Part shown: positions 33,617-44,300 of the stretch, in pieces | How positions within the stretch are numbered: the first letter of the stretch is position 1 | Layout of the letters: every line of letters starts with the position of its first letter | Source of the DNA: Clostridiales bacterium | GTDB taxonomy: Bacteria; Bacillota; Clostridia; Christensenellales; Pumilibacteraceae | NCBI GenBank assembly: GCA_022511445.1 | Contig: JAFLVE010000010.1 | Span: 77,387 to 141,386, forward strand | Direction of reading: 5' to 3' | DNA length: 64,000 bases | Notes under the pieces: model-generated | Told to the model about the DNA's origin: nothing | The model's input: the letters and a program-made list of their open reading frames with translations, nothing else | Databases searched by the model: none | Translations under genes and position numbers: made by a program

Positions 33617-36049
33617 TTAGGTGGTGGGTTTTTTAACGCGCTTAAGGCGCCAAATGCCCTTTGCGTAATCGATTATGGAGCGGTCGGACGAGAAGATGCC
33701 CGCCTTTGCGATATTGACAAGCGCCATCTTGTTCCACTTGCTCTTTTGCTTGTACGCCGCGTCCATCTCGCTTGCCGACTTGATGTAGTCGTCAAAGTCG
33801 AGTAAGCACATGTACGGGTCGGCAACGTTGTAGTGTCCCGCGATAAGGTAGTCGGCGATATCCGAGAAGCTCTCGCCCGCAAAGCCCACTCTAAGTCTAT
33901 CCACGACGCGCTTAATCTTGTCGTTGTGCGTGTAGATTGTGGTGGAGTTATAGCCGGCGCGCCAGGCGCGTTCCACTTCCTCGGTCCTGAGTCCGAAGAT
34001 AAAGATATTGTCGTCGCCCACGCGCTCGCCTATCTCGACGTTGGCTCCGTCGAGCGTACCGAGCGTTACCGCGCCGTTTATCATGAACTTCATGTTGGAG
34101 GTACCCGACGCTTCCTTGCCGGCGAGCGAAATCTGCTCGCTGACCTCGGAAGCGGGGATAAGGTGCTCCGCCTGCGTAACGTTGTAGTTTTCCACAAACA
34201 TTACGTCCAGTTTTTCCTTAATCTTGGGATTTTGCTGAATTTCCTGCGACAGGCAGTTAATAAGCTGAATTATGCGTTTTGCGTGCATATAGCTGCCCGC
34301 CGCCTTTGCGCCGAATATAAAGGTCTGCGGCGTGACTTCCTTTTCGGGGTTGTCGAGAAGGTCAAGGTAATAATGCACGATTTTGAGCACGTTAAGGAGC
34401 TGACGCTTGTACTCGTGGAGGCGCTTAATCTGCGTATCGAAGCGCGATTCGGGATTTAGCTTAAAGCCGGTCGTCTTGTAGACGTACGCGGCGTAATCCA
34501 CCTTGTTCTTGCGCTTAATCTTGCCTATCCTCTCGAGAACGGTCTTATCGTCGGCAAACTTGAGAAGGTTTTCGAGCGTCTCGGGCTTGGTGTAATACTC
34601 GTCGCCGATAAGCTCGGTTATAAGCGAGGAAAGGTGCGGGTTGGACTGAATTAGCCAGCGCCTGTGCGTTATGCCGTTTGTGACGTTTGTAAATCTGTCG
34701 GGATAAACCTCGTTGAAATCGCTGAAAATGGTCTGCTTAATGATGTCGCTGTGGAGTGCAGAAACACCGTTGACCTTTTCGGAGCCGATAACGCAGAGGT
34801 TAGCCATTTTAACTTGGTTGTTGTTAATTATCTGCATACCGGCAATCTTGCCGCCGTCCACGCCGCGCTCCTGCATAGCGGCGATAAACCGCCTGTTTAT
34901 TTCGCACGTGATAGCGTAAATGCGCGGAAGCACGTTTCTAAACGTGTTCTCGTCCCACTTTTCGAGCGCCTCCGCCATAACGGTGTGGTTGGTGTAGTTT
35001 ACGGTGTGACTTGTAATATTCCACGCGTCGTCCCAGCTGTAATCGTGCTCGTCCATCAGTAGGCGCATAAGCTCGGGGATAGCGAGCGCAGGGTGCGTAT
35101 CGTTTGCATGGATTGCAACCTTTTCGGCGAGGTTGTCGAGGCTCTTGTAAAGGCGCAGATGGTCTTTTATAATCGAGTGCAGCGACGCGGAAACGAGGAA
35201 GTATTCCTGCTGAAGGCGAAGCTGTTTGCCCTGCGAGTGATCGTCGGACGGGTACAAAACCTTGCTTATAAGCTGCGCCTCGTTCTCGTACTGCATTGCC
35301 TTTTCGTAGTCGCCGCGCGAGAAGGAGTGCATATCGAACTGATTGGAGGAGGTGGACGACCAAAGTCTCAGTACGCTTACGCCCGCATTGTCGCCGTAGC
35401 CGGAAATCATGACGTCGTTTGCGATTGCGTCGACGCAGGTGCTGTCCACGTAGCGAACGCGCAGTTTCCCGTCCTGTTCGTACTCCTCTACTCTGCCGCC
35501 GAAATGAATGGTGAAGCGTTTATCCGAGCGCGGCATCATCCACACCTCGCCGCTCGGCAGCCACATATCGGGAAGCTCCACCTGCTGATTTTCGACTATG
35601 CGCTGACGGAACAAGCCGTATTGATATTTGATAGTAAAGCCCATTGCGGGATAATTGAGCGTTGCGAGCGAGTCCATAAAGCAGGAAGCGAGCCTGCCCA
35701 AGCCGCCGTTACCAAGTCCCGCGTCGCTCTCGCGCTCGAAAATGCTCTCGAGCGAGAAGCCCATCTTTTTAAGACACGTGGAAAACTGTTCGGTAAGTCC
35801 CAGGTTGAACAGGTTGTTTTTAAGCGACCTGCCGATAAGGAACTCCATGCAGATATAATAAACTTTTTTATATTTGCCCTGTGCGATACGAGCGTTGTTT
35901 TCCTGCTTTTTCTGTAAAAGCATGTCGCGGATAACGAGCGCGACGGCTTTGTACATTTGGTCCTCGGTCGCTTTTTGGGGCGTGATTGCAAAGTAGCGTG
36001 CAAGCTTGTCTAAAATGAGCTCCTGCACTTCGTTGGTAGTCTTGTTCAT
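33617..36049 (-). CDS. glgP: glycogen phosphorylase
   Basis: An 810-residue GT35 phosphorylase, full length. Signatures: YICMEFLIGRSLKNNLFNLG, the N-terminal DAGLGNGGLGRLASCFMDSLA loop split over residues ~110-135, HANDTHPALAIPELMR, VTNGITHRRWL, and the PLP site EASGTSNMKFMINGAVTLGTLDGAN (lysine in KFMING). It releases glucose-1-phosphate from alpha-glucan ends. It sits between glgA and the amylase, 63 bases after glgA, with a ribosome binding site (GGAGATATG). Confidence 0.97.
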   Translation of the reverse strand: MNKTTNEVQELILDKLARYFAITPQKATEDQMYKAVALVIRDMLLQKKQENNARIAQGKYKKVYYICMEFLIGRSLKNNLFNLGLTEQFSTCLKKMGFSLESIFERESDAGLGNGGLGRLASCFMDSLATLNYPAMGFTIKYQYGLFRQRIVENQQVELPDMWLPSGEVWMMPRSDKRFTIHFGGRVEEYEQDGKLRVRYVDSTCVDAIANDVMISGYGDNAGVSVLRLWSSTSSNQFDMHSFSRGDYEKAMQYENEAQLISKVLYPSDDHSQGKQLRLQQEYFLVSASLHSIIKDHLRLYKSLDNLAEKVAIHANDTHPALAIPELMRLLMDEHDYSWDDAWNITSHTVNYTNHTVMAEALEKWDENTFRNVLPRIYAITCEINRRFIAAMQERGVDGGKIAGMQIINNNQVKMANLCVIGSEKVNGVSALHSDIIKQTIFSDFNEVYPDRFTNVTNGITHRRWLIQSNPHLSSLITELIGDEYYTKPETLENLLKFADDKTVLERIGKIKRKNKVDYAAYVYKTTGFKLNPESRFDTQIKRLHEYKRQLLNVLKIVHYYLDLLDNPEKEVTPQTFIFGAKAAGSYMHAKRIIQLINCLSQEIQQNPKIKEKLDVMFVENYNVTQAEHLIPASEVSEQISLAGKEASGTSNMKFMINGAVTLGTLDGANVEIGERVGDDNIFIFGLRTEEVERAWRAGYNSTTIYTHNDKIKRVVDRLRVGFAGESFSDIADYLIAGHYNVADPYMCLLDFDDYIKSASEMDAAYKQKSKWNKMALVNIAKAGIFSSDRSIIDYAKGIWRLKRVKKPTT

Positions 36050-36111
36050 ATCTCCTCCGTAGCCGAATCGGTTAAAAATAACTGCTGTGACGTTAGTTAC
36101 AATACAAGGGG

Positions 36112-37605
36112 TTAACGCCCTATGAGCGACTTATAAATGTCGACGTATTTGCCCGCGGATTTCTCCCAGGAATAATCGCATGCCATGGCGCGTTTTATAA
36201 GTGCGTTCCACTCGTCCTTGTGGTAATGGTACATCGACACGGCGCGCGTAATGGTTTTGTCCATAACGTCCGAGTCGTATTCCTCGAACATAAATCCGTT
36301 GCCCGACTCGAGGTCCTTGTCGACGTCTACGATAGAGTCGATAAGCCCGCCGGTGGCGCGGACGATAGGTACGGTGCCGTAGCGGCACGCCATCATTTGC
36401 GTAAGACCGCACGGCTCGGTGCGGCTGGGCATAAGGCACATATCGGCGCCGGCAAGCACCTTTGCCGCAAGGTCGGTATTATATGTTATGAGCGAACGCA
36501 CTCTGCGGTCGTACATATTTTGAATAAACGTGAGGTAGCTCTCGATATCCGTGTCGCCCTGCCCGAGGATAACAAGCTGAATGTTGGTGTCGAGAATGTT
36601 CCCATCCGCGCCGACCTTGTTTATCGACTTGCGTAACAGGTCGTAGCCCTTGTTGCTGACCATGGGGGCAACCATGCAAATCATGGGGATATCGGGATCC
36701 TCGGGGAGAGACAGCATGCGCTGCAAAGCGACCTTATTCTCCTTCTTTTTTTCGATAGAGGACGCGTCGAAATTAACAAACAGCGATTTGCTTGTCGCGG
36801 GATCTATCTTGTCGGTATCTATACCGTTAAGGATTCCGACAAGCTTGTCTCTGTACTGAATGAGTACGCCGTCCAAGCCGCACGAATACTCGGGCAAACG
36901 AATCTCGCGCGCGTACTGCGGCGACATGGTCGTTATATAGTCGCACGCCGTTATAGCACCCTTAACGAGGTTTATATTGCCGTTGAACTCGACAAGTCCG
37001 ACATTCTCGTCCGAAATTCCGAACACGTCGCCCGCGATAACAAGCGGATATATTCCCTGATACCCGATATTGTGAATGGTAAATACGTTTTTAATCCTTC
37101 CGTACCCCGTCTTTTTCTTGTATTCGAGCGCGTAGTAAATGGGAACAAGCGCGGTAAGGTGATCGTTGGACTGGAGCACGTCGGGTGTAAAATCGAGATA
37201 AGGTATAAGCTCGAGCGCGGCGCGCGAGAAAAACGCGAAACGCTCCGCGTCGTCGTAGTAGCCGTAAATGTTGCTGCGCTTAAAGTAGTACTCGTTGTCC
37301 ACAAAGTAATACATAACGCCGTCGTGCTTAAGCTCGTACAGTCCGCAGTATTGGGTGCGCCAGGACAGAGCGACGTTTATATTCGTAATAAACGTCATTT
37401 GGTCCTTGTACCTGTACGCAATGTCCTCGTAAAGCGGAAGCATAACGCGCGCGTCCGCCTTGCCCGTCTTTACGAGCGCGCGAGGAAGGCTCGTGCACAC
37501 CTCGCCCATGCCGCCCGTTGCGGCAAAAGGAACCGCCTCCGTCGTAACGAAAAGTACCTTGGGCGCCTTTGTTTTAGGCGCCGCTTTTTGCGTTGATTTA
37601 GGCAT
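36112..37605 (-). CDS. glgA: glycogen synthase
   Basis: A 497-residue GT5 synthase. It adds glucose from ADP-glucose to glycogen. Motifs: VLFVTTEAVPFAATGGMGEV at the N-terminus, VFTIHNIGYQG, TMSPQYAREI, GILNGIDTDKIDP, and the C-terminal acceptor motif LMPSRTEPCGLTQMMACRYG. In place of the usual K-T-G-G near the start it has A-T-G-G; the Lys there contacts ADP-glucose in E. coli GlgA, so sugar-nucleotide use may differ. ATG 37605 (MPKSTQK) has GGAGGAAG upstream, so upstream starts are unlikely. glgC is not in the window. Confidence 0.95.
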   Translation of the reverse strand: MPKSTQKAAPKTKAPKVLFVTTEAVPFAATGGMGEVCTSLPRALVKTGKADARVMLPLYEDIAYRYKDQMTFITNINVALSWRTQYCGLYELKHDGVMYYFVDNEYYFKRSNIYGYYDDAERFAFFSRAALELIPYLDFTPDVLQSNDHLTALVPIYYALEYKKKTGYGRIKNVFTIHNIGYQGIYPLVIAGDVFGISDENVGLVEFNGNINLVKGAITACDYITTMSPQYAREIRLPEYSCGLDGVLIQYRDKLVGILNGIDTDKIDPATSKSLFVNFDASSIEKKKENKVALQRMLSLPEDPDIPMICMVAPMVSNKGYDLLRKSINKVGADGNILDTNIQLVILGQGDTDIESYLTFIQNMYDRRVRSLITYNTDLAAKVLAGADMCLMPSRTEPCGLTQMMACRYGTVPIVRATGGLIDSIVDVDKDLESGNGFMFEEYDSDVMDKTITRAVSMYHYHKDEWNALIKRAMACDYSWEKSAGKYVDIYKSLIGR

Positions 37606-37671
37606 AAATATATCTTCCTCCATGTAAGGAATTATCCGCGCCGTTTCCGTTCGGCGCATTTATACGTAATA

Positions 37672-39831
37672 TTATTTTTTTGCCGTTGTCTTTTTAGCCG
37701 TAGGTTTTTTATCTTCTTTTTTGTCTTTGTCCGCTTTTTTCGCGGGAGCCTTTTTCGCCGCCGCGGGCTTCTTCTCTTCCGTCGCCTTTTTCGCCGCGGG
37801 CTTGTCCGCCTTTACCTTTTCTTTTTTATCTTCGGTTTTCTTTGCGGAAGCCTTTTCGGTTACGGACTTTTTCTCCTTCGCCGTCTCTTTTTTAGCCGCG
37901 GCTTTTTTCTCCGCCTCGGCTTTGGTGATGACGGGCGCCTCGCCCGGTTTTAACGGAAGGGTTTTGGGCGTCGCCTTTAATTTTTCCTTGGCGCTCGGGC
38001 AGTATAAGAGAATGCCGCCCATGGGAGGAACGTCAACGCACAGCGAATCGTCCTTGCCGTGGCTTGCGATTTTTTCGGTCTTGTACTTTTTGCCCGACTG
38101 CTCCCACTTGTAAATCTCGGTGCGGAGAAGCTCGGTGTATTCGCCCTCGTGCGCGCCGAAACGGTACGCCTCGCGCGGCGCGGGCGAGAAGTTTATAATA
38201 GCCACCATGCGGTTTTCGTCGCTGTCGCGGCGCTCGTAGACGAGAATGTTCTGCTGATAGTCGTCGGAGACGAGCCATTCGAAGCCGCGCCAGTCGTAGT
38301 CTATCTCGTGCATGGCGGGATAGTTGCGGTAAATGCCGTTAAGGGTGCCGACGAACTTTTTCATATCGGAGTGCGCGGGATAGTCGAGCACGCTCCAATC
38401 GAGCTCTTTGGAGAAGTTCCATTCGTTAAACTGCCCTATCTCCGCGCCCATAAACAGGAGCTTTTTGCCGGGGTGCGAGAACATGTAAACGAGGAAGTTT
38501 CTTAAGCCCGCAAACTTCATGTCGTAGTCGCCCGGCATTTTATTGATGAGCGAGCCCTTGCCGTAAACCACCTCGTCGTGCGAAATGGGGAGAATAAAGT
38601 TCTCCGTAAACGCGTAAATCATGGAGAAGGTTATCGTGTTGTGGTGGTACTTGCGGAATACGGGGTCGGTCTTGATGTAAGCGAGCGTGTCGTTCATCCA
38701 GCCCATGTTCCACTTAAAGTTAAAGCCGAGTCCGCCCATGTCGACGGGACGGGAAACGCCGCCCCAAGCGGTCGACTCCTCGGCTATCATGAGCGCCTTG
38801 GGATACTTGGCGAAAATCGCGGTGTTAAGACGGCGCAGGAAGTCCACCGCCTCGAGGTTCTCGTTGCCGCCGTAGATGTTGGGACGCCACTCGTACCTGC
38901 CGTAATCGAGATACAGCATGCTCGCGACGGCGTCGACGCGCAGTCCGTCGACGTGGAACTTGTCCATCCAATAGAACGCGTTGCTTATAAGGAAGTTGCG
39001 CACCTCGTTGCGGCCGTAGTCGAAGCAGCGCGTTCCCCACTCTTTATGCTCCATGCGGAGCGGGTCGCTGTGCTCGTACAGAGGACCGCCGTCGAATTCG
39101 TACAGACCGTCGCCGTTTTTGGGGAAGTGCCCGGGCACCCAGTCGAGAATAACGCCGATTCCCACGGAATGCATTTTGTCTACGAGATAGGCAAAGTCCT
39201 CGGGCGTGCCGTAGCGCGAGGTGGGTGCGTAGTATCCGGTAACCTGATAGCCCCACGACCCGTCGAAGGGATATTCCGCAATACCGAGAAGCTCGAGATG
39301 CGTGTAGCCGAGCTCCTTTAGATAATCCGCCATCTCGTCAGCGAACTTGCGGTAAGAAAAGTTGTTTCCGTCCGCATACTTGCGCCAGGACGCGATATGC
39401 GCCTCGTAGATGCTCATAGGCGCGGAGTACGGATCGGGCTTATTCGCCATATATTTATCGTCCGTCCACTTGAACTCGTCAACCGTTACGACCTTGGCGT
39501 TGGTACCCTCAAAGGTCTCACGGTGAAACGCGAACGGATCGCATTTATAAATAGGATAGGAAAATCCGTTTTCTATATAGAACTTGTAGTTGTCGTAAAG
39601 CTTAACGCCCTTGACCGTCGCCTCCCAGATACCCGCCTCGGTGACCTTTTCCATGCGGTTGGCGTCAACGTCCCAACCGTTAAAATCGCCGATGACCGAG
39701 ATAGAGGTAGCACGCGTCGACCATACGCGGAAAACCGCAGTGCCCGTCTTTTTGTCGTAATGACAGCCCAGATACTTGTACGCGTCAAACAAATCACCGT
39801 GGTGATAAGCGTCCAACAACTTGATATCCAT
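37672..39831 (-). CDS. glgB: 1,4-alpha-glucan branching enzyme with a Lys/Ala-rich C-terminal tail
   Basis: A 719-residue GH13 enzyme. CBM48 lies at about 25-110; the barrel shows GYTHLELLGIAEYPFDGSWGYQ, the nucleophile Asp in GLRVDAVASMLYLDYGR, the acid Glu in MIAEESTAWGG, and LPISHDEVVYGKGSL; the beta domain ends near 605. The last ~105 residues are a low-complexity tail of Lys, Ala, Glu, Pro and Thr (KKAPAKKADKDKKEDKK and the like), similar to histone-H1-like tails and unusual for GlgB. It is the first gene of the operon. It creates alpha-1,6 branches. Confidence 0.95.
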   Translation of the reverse strand: MDIKLLDAYHHGDLFDAYKYLGCHYDKKTGTAVFRVWSTRATSISVIGDFNGWDVDANRMEKVTEAGIWEATVKGVKLYDNYKFYIENGFSYPIYKCDPFAFHRETFEGTNAKVVTVDEFKWTDDKYMANKPDPYSAPMSIYEAHIASWRKYADGNNFSYRKFADEMADYLKELGYTHLELLGIAEYPFDGSWGYQVTGYYAPTSRYGTPEDFAYLVDKMHSVGIGVILDWVPGHFPKNGDGLYEFDGGPLYEHSDPLRMEHKEWGTRCFDYGRNEVRNFLISNAFYWMDKFHVDGLRVDAVASMLYLDYGRYEWRPNIYGGNENLEAVDFLRRLNTAIFAKYPKALMIAEESTAWGGVSRPVDMGGLGFNFKWNMGWMNDTLAYIKTDPVFRKYHHNTITFSMIYAFTENFILPISHDEVVYGKGSLINKMPGDYDMKFAGLRNFLVYMFSHPGKKLLFMGAEIGQFNEWNFSKELDWSVLDYPAHSDMKKFVGTLNGIYRNYPAMHEIDYDWRGFEWLVSDDYQQNILVYERRDSDENRMVAIINFSPAPREAYRFGAHEGEYTELLRTEIYKWEQSGKKYKTEKIASHGKDDSLCVDVPPMGGILLYCPSAKEKLKATPKTLPLKPGEAPVITKAEAEKKAAAKKETAKEKKSVTEKASAKKTEDKKEKVKADKPAAKKATEEKKPAAAKKAPAKKADKDKKEDKKPTAKKTTAKK

Positions 39832-39897
39832 ATTCCTCTCCGATTGTGTTTTGTAGGTGACTAAAGCCGCTATTAAGGGATTTTATCACCATATCGA

Positions 39898-39926
39898 ATT
39901 ATACACCAAACGAAGGGAATAATCAA
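39898..39926 (-). promoter_or_regulatory. promoter of the glg operon
   Basis: On the minus strand TTGATT (39921-39926), 17 bp, TATAAT (39898-39903). The leader of about 60 bases ends with GGAGAGG before glgB. Confidence 0.8.
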
Positions 39927-39959
39927 GCCTTTTTAAAAAATTGTAACGCTAATTATACC

Positions 39960-40254
39960 CGCATATTTTGCCGCCGAAAACTCCTTTCTCCGCCGCTTTC
40001 TCCTTTACACGCTTCGCATAAAAAGTGGATAACAAATGTGCGGCTTCGCCTGGATTTCTCCGCTCCGCTCGCTGTTAGCTAACTTCGGTCGAAATGATGT
40101 GCGGTGCGTAAAAAGGCTCCCCTGTGTAAGGGGAGCTGGATGCGAGCAAAGCGAGCAGACTGAGGGGCTGTTCTCCTACTCTTCACTCGCCTTTAGGCGA
40201 ATCTCACTGCTTGCACGGCAAGCAATTTCACCGCGCCGAAGGCGCCCGAGTCGT
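39960..40254. repeat. intergenic repeats: CTCCCCT hairpin and modular hairpin array
   Basis: No gene. GGCTCCCCTgtgtaAGGGGAGCT (about 40117-40139) followed by GCGAGCAAAGCGAGC and TGAGGGGCTG is a repeat type seen in many gut Firmicutes. At 40187-40245 an array follows: TCGCCtttaGGCGA, ATCTCACT, GCTTGCacgGCAAGC, AATTTCACC, CGCGCCgaaGGCGC. TCGCC/GGCGA and GCTTGC/GCAAGC hairpins also appear at 58.7-58.8 kb. Confidence 0.8.
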
Positions 40255-40989
40255 CTACGCCGCTATCTTTTCCTCGTACATTGCCGAGCACTCTACCCCG
40301 CCGAACTTATCAACTTTAAGCCGCTCGCGGCACACGGTCTTAACGGGTTTAATACCGTCGACCGTCAGAACGACCTTGACCGAGCTGTACTTTGGCGCCT
40401 TGTCGGAGCCGAGCGCGGACTTAACGCCGACGCCGGCGTTTACCGTCGACTTTTGGGGGTCGAGCGTAAACGTGTACTCGTTTTCGCCCGTTTTGCGCGC
40501 CGAGAGAATATTCCCGTCAATCTCGTATCGAAGCAGTCCGAGCGGCGGCGCGCCGTAGCGCGACAAGTATTCAGATTCCTTCACCTCGGCGAGCGGAGGG
40601 TATTCCGCCTTACCGCGCGCAAACTTTCCGTGCGAAACGTAGTACTTCCCGTCGGAATACGATCTTTTTAGCGCCGTCTTGACAAACGCGGAAACGCTCT
40701 CGGCACGCTCGGAGTAGCTTTCGCCCTTTACCTCGCGGTCGCCGTAAATACGCTGAACGTATTTAATACCGAACACGCGCGCTTCCACCTCGCCGTACAT
40801 GGACGAAGTAAAACCGTGCTCTCGTGCGTAAGCGCAAGCGTTTTCGAGAATTTTAACCGCCTCCGGGTCGATTTCCTCGGCAGACGCGGAATGACCGACA
40901 GCAGGAAAAAACACGGAAAAGCAAACCGCCAAAACGGCAAGTGTAAACGTAAACGCATAAAACGAATAAAAAAGCCTGTTGTTTTTCAT
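40255..40989 (-). CDS. secreted hypothetical protein
   Basis: A 244-residue protein starting MKNNRLFYSFYAFTFTLAVLAVCFSVF with cleavage likely after GHSASA. I recognise no family; the mature part is a soluble alpha/beta-looking protein (ARVFGIKYVQRIYGDREVKGES, then SDGKYYVSHGKFARGKAEYP and SSVKVVLTVDGIKPVKTVCRERLKV at the end). The longer frame to 41409 is rejected because it would run through tRNA-Ser. Upstream signals are weak. Confidence 0.65.
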   Translation of the reverse strand: MKNNRLFYSFYAFTFTLAVLAVCFSVFFPAVGHSASAEEIDPEAVKILENACAYAREHGFTSSMYGEVEARVFGIKYVQRIYGDREVKGESYSERAESVSAFVKTALKRSYSDGKYYVSHGKFARGKAEYPPLAEVKESEYLSRYGAPPLGLLRYEIDGNILSARKTGENEYTFTLDPQKSTVNAGVGVKSALGSDKAPKYSSVKVVLTVDGIKPVKTVCRERLKVDKFGGVECSAMYEEKIAA

Positions 40990-41032
40990 AACGTTAGTAT
41001 GTGCCTCGCTAAGCCAAATAACCGAAAAACGC

Positions 41033-41061
41033 TTTACAATCCTAACATCAAACTGTATAAT
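41033..41061 (+). promoter_or_regulatory. promoter of tRNA-Ser
   Basis: TTTACA (41033-41038), 17 bp, TATAAT (41056-41061), about 50 bases before the tRNA. Confidence 0.8.
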
Positions 41062-41110
41062 AATGTAGTCGGTTGGGGGTAAAAACTCCCCACCTACCGA
41101 ACGAAAATAC

Positions 41111-41199
41111 GGAGGCATACCGAAGCGGTCACAACGGGGCGGTCTTGAAAACCGTTTGGGTGCAAGCCCACGGGGGTTCGAATCCCTCTGCCTCCGCCA
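41111..41199 (+). tRNA. tRNA-Ser (TGA anticodon)
   Basis: An 89-nt class II tRNA starting GGAGGCATACCGAAGCGG, with the long variable arm expected for serine and encoded CCA. The loop CTTGAAA gives anticodon TGA, reading UCA codons. The 3' 19 bases recur at 44880-44898. Confidence 0.96.
41181..41199 (+). repeat. candidate attachment site: tRNA-Ser 3' end, copy 1
   Basis: The 19 bases AATCCCTCTGCCTCCGCCA at the tRNA 3' end are repeated directly at 44880-44898. The 3.7 kb between them holds one AT-rich surface-protein gene. Confidence 0.85.
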
Positions 41200-41206
41200 C
41201 GCATAT

Positions 41207-41231
41207 GGACGCGCATAAGCGCGTCCTTTTT
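41207..41231 (+). terminator. terminator of tRNA-Ser
   Basis: GGACGCGC-ataa-GCGCGTCC followed by TTTTT. Confidence 0.85.
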
Positions 41232-41396
41232 GCGTGGCGGAAAGAGTGGACAGATGTAAGAACCTGTGGCAACGCCTTTGTCCGCTCGGCGTTTCGTTGT
41301 TCGTTCGGTTTGTTGCGACGGTGGGCATGACCAAAGCCGCGGCGCACTTGTTATATATCAAGCACCCGCCATAAGTGCTAAAACATAAAAAGTTAG

Positions 41397-44300
41397 TTAT
41401 TTTGTCCAAATTACAGGTGTAATACCGTCGTCATCATAATGCCAATAGTCGCCATCCTCCGTAGGATTTGTTTTTGAGTAATAGTAGATGGTAGCGTTGT
41501 ACAATGAATCGCTACCAGAATTTATATCTATTAAATTCCACATTCCCTTTGTACCACCGTAGTAGATGGTTGTCAATCCATAGCAATTTCCAAACGCCTC
41601 CCCAGCAATGCTCGACACACTGCTTGGTATTTCTATTTCTTTTAATCGACTGCAATAGAAGAATGCCCTCTCTTTGATAGTTGTTATGCCGTTTGATAAC
41701 TTTATGCTTGTTAATCTACTGCACTCATAGAATGCATAGCTTTCAATATTTACTACGCTACCGGGTATTTTTATGCTTGTTAGATTACTACACCCATAAA
41801 ACGCCCGGTCCCCGATGCTCTTTACACTATTCGGTATATTTATACTCTCAAGGCTACGACAATAACCGAACGCACTTCTTCCAATGCTCAACACACTGTT
41901 CGGCACTTCTATTTCCTTTAATTGGATGCAATCGTAAAATGTCTGTTCCTCAATAATCAGCATGCCTCTTGGCAACTTAATTCTTGTTAAAGTACTACAA
42001 TGAGAGAAAGCAAACCCCCCGATGCTTGTTACGCTATCAGGTATTTCCACGCTTGTTAGATTACTACACCCATAAAACGCCCATTCCCCGATGCTCTTTA
42101 CACTACTCGGTATATTTATACTCTCAAGACTAGTACAATTATAAAATGTATATCCTCCGACACTCGCCACATCTTTCGGAATCTCTATCTCGGTTACAAG
42201 TTTACTGTTAATATATAAATTATGCACATAGTACAGCGGATTCGAGGAGGAATTTTCAAACGATATTTTACACCAGCCAGCTATATCACCGATATAATTT
42301 ACTTTCGTTATGCTACTGCAACCATAGAATGCAGAACTTCCAATGCTTTTAACGCTGTCTGGTATGATAATGCTTGTTAAACTACTACATTTATAAAAGG
42401 CGTCATTTCCTATGCTCGTTACACTAGTGAGCATTTCTATAGCATTCAGAGTACGGCATTCATAGAATGCATTATTGTCAATACTTGCACCACCAGTAAT
42501 CACTACCGTTTGCAGAGTAGCGGGTATATAGCTAAAGTTTCTGCTATCGTGAAAAAGATAACTGTAAGCACCGAAAATGTAGCCAAAATTCGTTTTTCCC
42601 GTACCTTCTTTGTTGGCACCCACAAAAGGAATTGTTAAGCTTTCTAAACTACTACAGTTGTAAAAAACATAAGTACCTATGTTTGTTACAGTATCTGATA
42701 TTGTTATACTTACTATGCTACTACAATCGTTGAAAGCGTAATCCGCAATATTTGTGTCACCCGTCACTACAACTGTTTTAAGCGCAACAGGGACATAGTT
42801 ATTATTATCACTATAACTGCCTGCACCAAAAATATATCCAAAATGTGTATTCCCTTCTTTACCGACACATTCACCAACAAAAGGTATTTCTAAACTCTCT
42901 AAGCCACTGCATCCATTGAATGCGCTCTGACCAATGCTAGTTACATTAGCCGGTATTTCTAAGCTAACCAATTTACTACACCCTTCAAACACTCTTTGTC
43001 CAATATTGGTTATGCTACTCGGAATCGTTACACTTTTTATTGCTAAAGGAACATGTATAAAATCTGTCTTAGCTTTATTATATAATATACCATCTTGACT
43101 GCTGTAAATGGCATTATTTACTGCTACCTCTATACTTGTTAAATTACTGCAACCATAGAAGGCGTTACGACCGATACTTTCTACGCTACTTGGTATTTCT
43201 ATACTTATTAAGGTGCTGCAACCTGAAAAGGCATCTTCAGCAATTGAAGTTACTCCTTCAGGAATGACTATCGTTGTGAGCGTTGATTTTAATCCAGTTA
43301 TTATTAAAGTGGTCGGGGTGGAAGTAAAATCGAACGCTTCCAGCCCATCCCACACGTTCCAAGTAGCAGTAAGAACTATATTCTCTTTTTGCATAGTAAA
43401 CGTATAACTCAACGCTGTCGAAACCAATTTATCACCTGTATACCAACCGCTCCAAGTATAGCCGAGATTTCCCGTTTCGGTTGCAGTAATCGTTATAGGC
43501 TTACCCACCGATATTTTTTCACTGTTATACGTAGTAACCGAACCTGCCGATGAACTACTCGTCAAAGTCGTTACTGTGTAAAAGTCCCACTTGGCATAGA
43601 GGGTTTTGCTAAACCCCATTGTGAAAGTATATGCAGAATTTGCGCTAATCAAAGTGTCATTATCGTCATACCACCCCAAAAAGTTGTAGCCATCATTGGT
43701 GGTTGCAGTTATTGTAACGGATTCGCCGTAATTATGAGAACCTGCACCCGTAACAGTACCTGCTACAGCGTCATTCTTTTCTAAATATAGCAGATATGCA
43801 TTCACTTGCCACTTTGCAACAAAAGTTTTGTCTTCTGGATATTTCCAGATGGCATTTCCGACTTTTGTATCTCCGTCATACCAACCTAAAAAGGTATAGC
43901 CCGTGCGCGTAGGAGTTACGAAAGTAAATTGTTTATCAAATGTTGTTGGGAATTCTGTTTGCTTTAACGTATCTCCGCCGTTTACGTCTAAAGTAGCCGT
44001 ATACTCGTTTGCCTTAAATTCGGCATTAAGAATCGTATTTTTTGTTATGGTATATGGAAATTGAATGGGGCTATTATTTACCGTCCAATATATAAAGGTA
44101 TAGCCCGTTTTCGTGGCAATTTGCTCATTAACAATATCGTCTTCTTCGACCTGCCGTGAAGCTATCAAACTACCGCCGTTTGTATTGTACATTACGGTAT
44201 ACATAGGACGTCTGCGTATGGTTACCGTATAAAGTGTTAAATCGCCGCTATGTACAGCAAGAATGTAGAATGTATTGTCCCCAGCCTGCAAAGAAACCGT

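Noticed and set aside
31635..39864. Plus-strand frames across the glg operon, some over 240 aa
   Set aside because: All overlap conserved glg enzymes on the minus strand and have no ribosome binding sites or recognisable domains.
40990..41409. Long N-terminal extension of the secreted protein frame
   Set aside because: It reads backwards through the tRNA-Ser gene and its promoter; the signal peptide starts at 40989.
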